A stretch of DNA of 64,000 nt, from the NCBI GenBank assembly GCA_903813345.2, contig CAIIXF020000001.1, positions 47,139,885 to 47,203,884 on the forward strand, given 5' to 3'. Made by a program: the position numbers and the translations under genes. The DNA comes from Owenia fusiformis (Eukaryota > Annelida > Polychaeta > Sabellida > Oweniidae). Shown piece by piece: positions 54,560 to 64,000 of this stretch (position 1 is its first letter; the number at the start of each line of letters is the position of its first letter). The notes beneath the pieces were generated by a model that saw nothing but the letters and a program-made list of their open reading frames with translations, ran no database searches and was not told where the DNA came from.

Positions 54560-56873
54560 TAAAAACATGTACTCATTATAGATATGACTTCGACTTTCTT
54601 GCAACACATAAGCCAGATTTTAATGTAGCATCCTTACACACATTGAAAGGATTTGATTTTCAATTAAAAATTGTAACAAGAAGCGCATATAGAACACATA
54701 TATAAGGCAAGCGACATTAATATCATTTGCGATGCATACATGGACCTTTGTTGTATTTTGAAAAAAATTGTTGAATTTGAAAATTTTGATTGAGTTACCA
54801 AAGTTGTTAACCTGAATGCTTAAAAACTGATACCTTTGGCTAAGTTAGAATATTGCCACATTGTGGTAACATTAAAAATGCATTATAAGGTCATTTGGAT
54901 ATAGCCATATTGAATCCATTATGGATTGCTAGTATGCCAAGGATTTACTTCATTAATATGCAAAATATTAAATCCTTTATAATATGCAAAATATTAACTC
55001 TATATGTAAAATATTAACTCTTTAATATGCAAAATATTAAAAGATCTTCTATATATAGCACCTATTTCTACTATGAGAAAATTGTCTTTTTGATTGGCAA
55101 TGTAAAATATGAATATCTGTCTTATATACACATACATCTACGAATCAGAAAGGTTACATATAATACAAGAGCAACTCCACTGTAAAACAACTAAAATTAA
55201 ATAATAGTAATAATGCATGAATCGGGGTTCAATCTGCTATAAATATATTAAATGATCACCTCTCCTGGGGCCCCTTCCAAAATTTGAACATAGTCAGACG
55301 TTGGGCAAAAACCCATTGCGTAGCCCCCAAAATCTGAGGATGTATGATGATGTAATGATGTATATCAATAGTCAGTACTAATGAGTACTAATAGTGTTTA
55401 ATTCTCTTAAATGATATTTATACATGAGCAACTAAAAATGATATTTTCTCAGAGAATTATTATTATAATCATATGGCACGTTGAAACATTATATAACAAC
55501 TTCTAACTCAAGTATGCCGACAGCTTGAGTAATAGCTTGTAGAAGTCACAGATCAAAAATCAGTCAAGTTTTGACTACAAAGGCAATACTGCTAAGGCAA
55601 TTTGAATCAATAGGGACCAATGATTCCATGTTAATTAACCTGAGACATTTTAATTGTAATTTGAATACAAAAAGTTTTCAAAAATGTATACATGTATCAG
55701 TCCAATTTGTTTAACTCATTTACCCAGTAGTTTGAAAAAAATAAACGATTTGTCAGTGAGGAACTAACTTGGAGAAGGGCATTTGATATTACATGTAGTT
55801 GTCTTGCCAATTCTTCTCGTTTCCAGTTACAGACCAAATAAGTTAAAGGTGATATCGGTAAGTATACATAATACCTAGTACTGCCTTGACTAATATTATC
55901 CCAGAGTATTATACACACACATGGATTTAAATGTATTCAAAAATCAATGTTTCAAAATATAAGAGTTTATCACAGAAACACCTGCATCAGTTTATCTTAA
56001 GCACCTCTGACAGCTGATTCTGCTACAAAAAACAGTTACTCTTAAACAGATTTTCATTTTCAATGACATACATATATTGTATGCCTTTTTTGTATGTATT
56101 GAGCAAAATGTTTCCCATTACACTACACTGTATTCGTATTACATTAACCTAATACATATCTATAATATTATATACACATCACAATGTAAGGCATCTCCAT
56201 GCTAGCTGCAACCAGATCTATCACAAAATCTCTACCAATATAAGGCCAAAGAATACTCATATTTCTTAACTGATTTCAAGAACTACACAATTGAAAGATA
56301 ATAATTTATAGGCACACTGTAGATCACTAACCTCTGCTCTGCACAATCTAGTAACAATGAATGTAAAAACCTTTGACTTTCATTTTCAGGGTGGGGGGAT
56401 GTCAAGCAAAAACATGACTAAAGGAAATAGAAGGGATTAAACTGAGTCTTGAGAGCAAATTTAAAAAATGTAACAATTTGCAATATTTTTTGATTTACAA
56501 TACTTTTTGCTTTCATCATTCCATTTATCATGACTATATTTCAGGATTGTATTTGATTTTAAAGTCATTTGAAAAATGAAACATTCCATTATTTCAATCC
56601 TTTTGAATTTAAACATATTTGCATCTTAAATCGTTAATAAATTCCATATTTGAACACATATATCATGGTAAGATTTCTGATTTCCTATCCCTTCTTATTC
56701 CTTTATAATCATGAATTGGAGCATTGCCTTTTAATATTGCTACTTGGCATGTATCATATTGCTCATTAAATACTATTTCATGCATATAAAATAAGATCTG
56801 ACTGAGTGATATCACATTTAATATTAAAGGGGAAACCTATTGGACACACATTTCAAGAGGTTAAGGCTGCCAT
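54560..56873. other. Intergenic DNA between convergent ODAD1 and NPHP4
   Basis: AT-rich. A short tandem repeat of AATATGCAAAATATTAA units is at 54956-55041. The left neighbour is the satellite element and the right end is the NPHP4 3' UTR. No gene recognised. Confidence 0.5.
54956..55041. repeat. AT-rich tandem repeat (TATGCAAAATATTAA)
   Basis: Four imperfect units of TATGCAAAATATTAAcTCTTTA type, unit about 20-25 bp. Confidence 0.7.
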
Positions 56874-59800
56874 TTATGAATACACAGCTTTGATACAAAA
56901 TGTTTCTTCATTTTTATCATCTTCATCATTGATGAACACCAGAATCTCAGTTGACCCTGGAGTTTGACTAGGTGCAAATCTCAGTCCAATAGATGCTGAC
57001 TCCATGGCCCCAATTTCCAGCCGTGTGTCTCTAAATTGTACAAGATCATCTCTATTGCTGCAGAGCAAGAATGTTTTCTTTGTGGGATATGGGTTCATAT
57101 ATGATATCCTCTTATTGGAGCCTTTTCCCCCTCCCACGGGCAGCATTAATTCAAATGCTTTAGACACCAGGGGTGCGCGACAGCTGATGCAAACTAACCA
57201 TGTCCGAATCAGCTGATGATATTCAGTGTCCACAACGTTAAGGTACAGGAACTTGCTGCCGACTTGCAGAGGTCTCACTCCAACATTGATCTCTTGGACT
57301 GCCCCTGCAGGCAGCATGAATGCCTGGTTTGGTTTAATCTGCATTTCTTTGGGCTGTGATGAGAAACACTTCACCAGCCGAGATGCCTGAGTACCCCTGA
57401 AAAATAGTATATGTATATGAGAGGATTTGCTATGTATTTTCATTGCTAAATTAGGTAATGATAAATTTCTAATTCATTTCAAACATATACATGTAGTAAT
57501 ACAGTACATGTAAGTTATTGTTTGTTTCTTACATTCAGACTAATTCAATGCACCATGAAATTGTTGTAAGAAGTAGTCAGCCATTGTAAATATATTCTAC
57601 AAAAAATGTTCACCTAATATGTGAACAATTAATCCATTGTTGGTACTTCATGTTATATATTGCCTAGAAGGACTAGTACTCATTTTCATCTTTCTTTTAA
57701 ATACAAGGGGTTTTACGAAGGCATCATTCTCACATGATTTAATATTACCTGAGTATAAGAGAAAAGCGACTTGTCTGCCCTTCTACACACTGGACATCCA
57801 CCCTCTGCAGGGAGTGAACATAGAATTGCCAAGTCTGGACAGGCTTTGATTGATAGTGGTCCGTATAGATGGCGATAAAGAATTTCTTTAGTTGAGGCGA
57901 GGCACCACATGCCACCTGGTTAAAAAATGTTTTAAGAATTTAAATGAATACGAATATTGATGTTAGAATATAAGTTGATGCAGTAATGCCATGTACTGTT
58001 CATTTTTGTCCAATAAAAAGATGTTTTCTCAAAAGTTTTTATTTGAATTTGATCAATGTGCATGTTATCTGCCAATTAAATAATATTAGCAGTATTTTAT
58101 TAAAATTCAATTTTAATTACATTTTATTTAAATTAAATGCAAATTGAATCTTGAAAAACGATTTTTGACAAGAGAAATGTCACCTCTGCTTTGTTACAAA
58201 TGTAGAATGCTGACTGCCAAATGCTAACCGCCAAACACTCTCCACAAAAAGTTGGAGACTGTAACAATATATCTGACTTTCTGGTGAAAATGAAATTAAT
58301 GAAATACACCATGTCTGTCTACCCACCTTGAAACTCATGTCCATGGGTTCACCTGAAGGGACCATTCTTGTTTCACAGATGACATTTGGGTCACTGCATC
58401 GCACAAATATTTGACTCATCTCACCAGCAATGGGAGCATCTGAAATAAAGATGGCAGCACACATTATTAGCAGCATATAAATGAATAACTTAAAAAATAA
58501 GTTTAATGATTTCAGCATTTTTCATGAATATAAAAGCAATATCTTGGACAGAATATTTAATATCCCATCCAATCTGTATCATTTATGAAAAATGGCATTA
58601 AAATAGCAAAATGCCATCACCTGCAAATTGTTACAAAAGTGTTATAAGGATCCTGATGGCAACTGCAAGTGCTAATGCTAGTTTTTGGAGAGACATCACA
58701 TTGTCTCTTATGTTGTTTTAATCTCTAAATGTATAATAAAAACCTTTCAATGTTGAATTTAGTTAGACAGATTATACTGTATTTTCATGTTATTAGAGAT
58801 GGTGTCTAAATGGTGACAGTTGAAAAAATGAATTTAATTTTGTTATAGTTTAACCCCCTTCCTCACAAAACAATTCCTTTAGCTAACTCTTCAACAACTG
58901 TCAACAATTAAACATCATTGTTTAAGAGAGATACGTACTTGGCAAGTTGCTGACTGGTGGTAGACGAATTGACTTTTTCAAGAATGACTGTTCTGGATGA
59001 TGAAACCTGAATGTCTGGTCCACAATATGGGGCTGTGGGGCCACATGTAATGACAATATTGCAACAGGTTTGTTCTCCTCTGTTTTAAAATGGATTTTGA
59101 TAATCTTGCTGTCCATAACATTTTCTTTCTTCGTTTCTGGTTTCTTTGGATGGTAAGGATCATGGGGCCCCTAGAATATAATGAGCATAGTTCATAAAAC
59201 ATACAGTCAATTCAGTTCAATTTGTCAAAACCTTTACCCAATGAACATATATAAGATGCAATATCCTTATTTATCTTACCTAAAAAGACTATGAAACAGT
59301 GTATGAAAATGGCATGAGGAGAGAATGATGTAGTATTTTTAGTTCTCATGTAAACAACATTTGAATTTTTATAAAATAACTTGAACAAACACTCATAACG
59401 TTTTTCAACACCAACCTGGGACTGTACAGAGTGGTCTGCCCTAAATGTGAGGTAGCGGAATGGCACATGGACGGTTTCTTTAGGACGTAGAAAAATCTCA
59501 GGACGTAGTGATGAACTCTGCGTATTGAACATCCCTTCCTCAACTGGTGTATTTAGGTTGTTGAGCACTTTGAAATACCTCCACTCTCTAGCATCTGTGA
59601 TTAAACTGAAATGAGCATCAATGACAAGTAAGAACATCAGAAATTTCATTCATTACACAAGGCATTTACATACAAAATGTCACCACCTGATAATTGTTAC
59701 ATTTTTTACAGGTGCCATCATTTGTTACAGATGCCCTGTTACAGATGCTGAATGCCAAACACTGTCCACCGAAAAGTTGGAGACCATACCAATATGTCAC

Positions 59801-62766
59801 CCACTTCTGTTGGTGACATAATAAATGCATATTATAGTGCTAGTGTCTTCCAAGTTTGTTTTGTTTTCTGATCAAATTCCTAATTTGCCAAATTAGTCTC
59901 TTAGTTGCACAAATAATTTCAGCCTAATTCTACATTTAAACTCTCTCACCAGTGTCACCACAGCTTCAGATGCATTAAAATAAACAATAATCTGAAAGTT
60001 GCCAAAAAGGACCAATTTCCCAGAGGTTCAGGACTAAGTACTTGCTTGATACAATTCCAAAGAAATTCCTCACAACTCAAGTCATAATTGTCACAGTGAT
60101 TTATTGTATCGTTCCTATATAAAGTCAAGCTGCTGTAAAAACTCACTTGAGATCTGCATCCTCCCATTCAAGGTTTATAGTATGTTTAACATTATATGGA
60201 TTAGTTAAGACAAATTCAAAGAACTCAGTGGTTCCCATACAAGGATGTATGGTGTATTCTTTGGATATTGCCTGGTTTAACATGTTCAGTATTCCATCAC
60301 GTTTATTCTCAGATCTATACAGTTCTATTGTGCGTAGATTTTGCATTCTTTCAGCTTTTTCCTGCCTGAAAGACTGAAATATAGAAACAGTTGATTGATA
60401 TACTTGTGATGTCAAAATAGCAATATTGTGAGGGTCAATTGAAAGCTAACATATTTTATTATTTTTAGTTGTTATACAGATGGCTTAAAATAACAAAGGT
60501 GTTGGCTGGTTATTTATTATAACTAATCTAAAAATTTAATTCTTGGGAAATTCCATGAGATCAAGATTCTGCAAATCCACTAAAAGTATGGACCATTTAG
60601 GCTTGCAGGAATTCATATTATTGCAAAGGAGATCATTAGATACATACAGTTACAGTCTGTAGCTGGTTTTCACTGCCCTCCAGCTTCCTGAGAGCTTCCA
60701 TTCTACGCAGTTTCCGTTGCTTTGCTGAATCGCCCTCACGATTTGACTCTTCTAAAGGTCTTATACTCTTGTCATAATTAGTATTCAACAGTGACGCTAA
60801 TTCCTGATTTGTGGCTGTGAGGGGCATTGCCTTGTTGCGCTTTGTGCCTTGCATTCTAGTTATTCCAGCATTTAAACTCCCTCCTAAGAATGAGGACTTT
60901 CCACGCTGATCTACTACTTTTTGAGGGGTACCAAATATTTGTATAGACCCTGAAATAGAAGTGCAATTTTTAACTTTAATGTTCTGCAGAGAAGAGGCTG
61001 TGAGTCAGCTTAAAACTATAAGCAATCTAGTACCAAAGTCAAAACCATATTGAGTACTACATGCTGTACTGTACAGTGTACATTATGTATCTTAATATTT
61101 TGAAGTTGTTAGATTTATTCAATAACAATCATAACTTACAAAAATATTTATCAATTCAGGAAAAATTACATAGACTCAGCTTCTGAGTAATCTATCACAG
61201 TACAAATACTACATGCCTGTGTTTTAAAGATAATCAATCCAAAATGCCCATACCTGTTGTCCTTGCCTTTCTATCAGCCTCATAACCAACATTGGCCATT
61301 CGTAGATGCAGCCTTCCCTTCATTAGAGCCTGTACACCAACAGGCCTCACTGCAGCCCCTGCATTGGGGTCAGTCATCATAGGCTCCTGGTCAGTCTCTG
61401 AGTACTCAGTAGCAACAACATCTAGTTCATATGTCACCTGAACAGCCTCACGACCTTGTCTACATAGTGGCTACAATAAAGGAGAACAAACTTACGATGG
61501 AACAATGTTAACATTTACTATGAATGGTAACCCAGAGTTAAAAAGAAATAATATTCTACAGTGTTATGCAGAATCCTACACCCCCAATCCGCACTCTGAT
61601 ATCACGGAACCGTATACGGTACCGTTCTGTACCATTTACATGGTTCAGTACGGTACATTAAGAGTATGGTAGCGTACAGTGCCGTAGGAGGTTGGAGTAT
61701 GGTACCGTACCGTTTTAGCAATAAAATATAGGATTACAATATCTCTGTATTTGAAAGCCTGGTCTACATAAAAATTAATCATGTTAAAACTCAATATTAA
61801 TCTAAATTAATGAATCTAAAAAGTTCAAAGGGATTGGATTTTGAGGAATTATGGCCTTGGCACTTATTGCAAATAATTCCACTTAAAGTCTGCAATACCT
61901 TTAGCTCTATGGAACATGATCCTATGAGCAGTAAAGAATCACCATCCCATACATCAATATGTAAGGTGCCCTCAGCTAGGTACTTCACAAACAGTCGGCC
62001 CTCTCCTATTGTCAGATAGTTTGGGTCCATGTAGTATTTCATCTAAGATATATTAACAAACAAATAGACAACAGGAAATGTTGGACAAGTACCATATTAT
62101 TTGTTAAAGAATGAATATTTATACATAAATTAAAAATGCAAATTATAGCACATGTTGCTTATATAAAGTTATAGGACACACAGTAATTTGTCACATGAGT
62201 TAACTTATATGCCTAATATGTTTTATTTTCCAAAGTCACATTATGGTTTAGGAACTTCACATTTTGCCCCTGCTAATGAAATACAATTTATCAGAATGAT
62301 CTACTTTTTAATTTAACACAGGGTGTAAATATTCTTTAGTATCAGTATTGAATAGTTCATGTTACTCTAGTGTGACTAGTGATTGATGGGAAATATTATT
62401 TATTGATGATGTTATGTACCTGGTATCCTGGGAGACCCTTCAACACAGACCCATCATTGTTAAGCTTCTGAAGCAGGCATGGTAAACATTGTGGATCCAT
62501 CGAGAGGTCTCCTTCAACTGTACCCAATAATAGTCTAAAATCACAATGATTGTTAAAAGAAGGATGTTGATGGGCTTACCAAAACACCATAGGTTGGTCC
62601 CATGTCTCTAAAGTCATTTGAACTTCATTACATTATTTATTATGCAGGCATATTCCTTGTGAAAACCTACCTTTCTGTTGTGACCTGTGGGAACTTGTAG
62701 AACTGGAACGTGAAGAAGACTGTACCTTGTTTGCTACCTGTAGGGCTATCCCCACTGGATAGCATC
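56874..62766 (-). CDS. NPHP4: Nephrocystin-4, C-terminal part (11 exons)
   Basis: Ciliary transition-zone protein that works with NPHP1 and RPGRIP1L in the barrier at the ciliary base. Exons in coding order: 62766-62671, 62534-62420, 62042-61899, 61470-61254, 60949-60648, 60373-60147, 59605-59416, 59170-58939, 58439-58327, 57915-57749, 57396-56874; phases agree, about 774 residues, roughly the C-terminal half of a protein near 1400. Seen: VFFTFQFYKFPQVTTER, LHIDVWDGDSLLLIGSCSIE, VTYELDVVATEYSE, KGRLHLRMANVG, a basic linker (GDSAKQRKLRRMEALRKLEG), EFFEFVLTNPYNVKHTINLE, the ASH/MSP-type beta repeats (IFVRCSDPNVICETRMVPSG; TWQFYVHSLQRVDVQC), and the end SYMNPYPTKKTFLL, IGLRFAPSQTPGSTEI, NDEDDKNEETFCIKAVYS. 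These follow vertebrate NPHP4 in order. The 5' exons lie beyond the right edge. Confidence 0.95.
58178..58290. mobile_element. Degenerate TGTCACC-family element in NPHP4 intron
   Basis: Starts TGTCACCTCTGCTTTGTTAC and contains CTGACTGCCAAATGCTAACC and AAAAGTTGGAGACTGTAACA, phrases shared with the 59678 copy. The right end is decayed. Confidence 0.5.
59678..59818. mobile_element. Short TGTCACCACC-family element in NPHP4 intron
   Basis: 141 bp from TGTCACCACCTGATAATTG to TTGGTGACA. Its right part, AAAAGTTGGAGACCATACCA followed by a TGTCACCC..GGTGACA hairpin, is the inverted counterpart of the left end of the 40201-41796 element, which proves they are one family. Confidence 0.75.
61590..61720. 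repeat. GGTACC-rich cryptic repeat in NPHP4 intron
   Basis: Many overlapping GGTACCGT, CGTATACGGTACC and TACGGTAC words in both orientations within 130 bp. Looks like a decayed repeat; no TIR or duplication identified. Confidence 0.55.
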
Positions 62767-63179
62767 CTAAAGTATAAAAGAAATGAATTTGATAAAAACT
62801 GTGATATCTGATTGTTCGAGTAATGAGGATCCAACTGTTATATTAGAATATCATACAGCGGTATGGAATACTGTATAGAGATGTCATGAACACCCAAGTT
62901 TGAGCCAGTGTTCCAAAAGCCAGTGTTCCAAAAAATGCATCTTTTCTTCAAGAAGGTTTTGAATTCAGATAATCTACTGAAATGCCATGATGGCTAAGAC
63001 CATTCTGTAAAATTTCTGTTCCATGACATCTCTAATGGAATGGTGAATGTAATGGAATGGTGAATAAGTCTATAAATCTGAGGATTTCATAAATTAAATG
63101 GATGCATGTACATATATTTTTAACAAGGCACAGACGTGAACAATATCGTACCTAAAACACAGCATTGTGGTCTTGTTGA

Positions 63180-64000
63180 CCAAGAAAGCAAGATGGCCGC
63201 AGAAAAGTTAATCAGCTCTATAACTTATCACTGTGTAACATATGTAAAAAATTTGAACGGTTTGGCTGGAAACCTGTAGACAAGTCTTGAAAGTGAAGAT
63301 TTTAGGACGGAAAATCCAAAATGGCCACCTTAAAATTTACCCAGAATGCCCAAAAACCAATCAGTTCTTGACGTTGATATGTAGAAACATCCCTGAAAAT
63401 TTCAGATGAATCCCTCAAAAGGTTTGGCTGGAAACCTGTAGACAAGTCTTGAAAGTAAAGATTTTAGGACAAAAAATCCAAAATGGCCACCTTAAAATTT
63501 ACCCAGAATGCCCAAAAACTAATCAGTTCTTGACGTTGATATGTAGAAACATCCCTGAAAATTTCAGATGAATCCCTCAAATGGTTTGGCTGAAAACCTG
63601 TAGACAAGTCTTGAAAGTGAAGATTTTAGGACGGAAAATCCAAAATGACCACCTTAAAATTTACCCAGAATGCCCAAAAACTATTTAGTTCTTGACGTTG
63701 ATATGTAGAAACATCCCTGAAAATTTCAGATGAATCCCTCAAATGGTTTGGCTGGAAACCTGTAGACAAGTCTTGAAAGTGAAGATTTTAGGACGGAAAA
63801 TCCAAAATGGCCACCTTAAAATTTACCCAGAATGCCCAAAAACTAATCAGTTCTTGACGTTGATATGTAGAAACATCCCTGAAAATTTCAGATGAATCCC
63901 TCAAATGGTTTGGCTGGAAACCTGTAGACAAGTCTTGAAAGTGACGATTTTAGGACGGAAAATCCAAAATGGCCACCTTAAGATTTACCCAGAATGCCCA
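63180..64000. repeat. 162-bp satellite array in NPHP4 intron (runs off the edge)
   Basis: Tandem array with an exact 162-bp period: GACAAGTCTTGAAAGT starts at 63279, 63441, 63603, 63765 and 63927. Units share GGACGGAAAATCCAAAATGG and TTTACCCAGAATGCCCAAAA with the 52981-54559 array, but differ in the second half (CAGTTCTTGACGTTGATATG). Units within this array are nearly identical, so it expanded recently. It continues past the window. Confidence 0.93.

Overview
This is an AT-rich animal nuclear segment with small exons, canonical GT-AG introns and a dense load of short transposons and tandem repeats. The proteins are clearly metazoan (cytosolic acetyl-CoA synthetase, RNF11, dynein-arm and ciliary transition-zone proteins). 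Intron sizes, tRNA-derived SINEs, satellites carrying GGAC microsatellites and the lack of vertebrate repeats suggest a marine invertebrate with motile cilia. I cannot choose between, for example, a lophotrochozoan and an invertebrate deuterostome. All exon junctions below were assembled by eye, checking splice sites and reading phase.

Layout. 334-5850 (+): the last six coding exons of an ACSS2-type acetyl-CoA synthetase, whose introns hold a 31-bp minisatellite split by a hAT-like MITE. 11116-13430 (-): a complete four-exon secreted protein of an unnamed family. 14164-17363 (-): an ERICH1-like basic protein with a 1.3-kb inverted-repeat transposon in intron 1. 21108-26011 (-): complete RNF11. 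26402-44102 (+): complete DNAAF11 (LRRC6), 16 exons and 465 residues, starting 390 bp from RNF11 in a head-to-head arrangement. 34011-37362 (-): a three-exon secreted cysteine-rich protein nested in DNAAF11 intron 8. 47167-51991 (+): complete ODAD1/CCDC114-type outer-arm docking protein. 56874-62766 (-): the C-terminal 11 exons of NPHP4, running off the right edge.

Three consecutive non-nested genes (DNAAF11, ODAD1, NPHP4) belong to the cilium: one helps pre-assemble dynein arms in the cytoplasm, one docks outer arms on doublet microtubules, and one builds the transition zone. The other genes have unrelated jobs (acetyl-CoA supply, ubiquitin ligation, secretion).

The most unusual structures are: a perfect 95-bp tandem array made from the 5' part of a DNAAF11 coding exon with its splice acceptor; a TA-flanked palindromic MITE whose target site overlaps a DNAAF11 splice donor; two 162-bp satellite arrays 9 kb apart, one bounded by 10-bp terminal inverted repeats; a second satellite bounded by TGTCACCAC-type ends that also occur as short dispersed copies; and several nested fold-back elements with clean target-site duplications.
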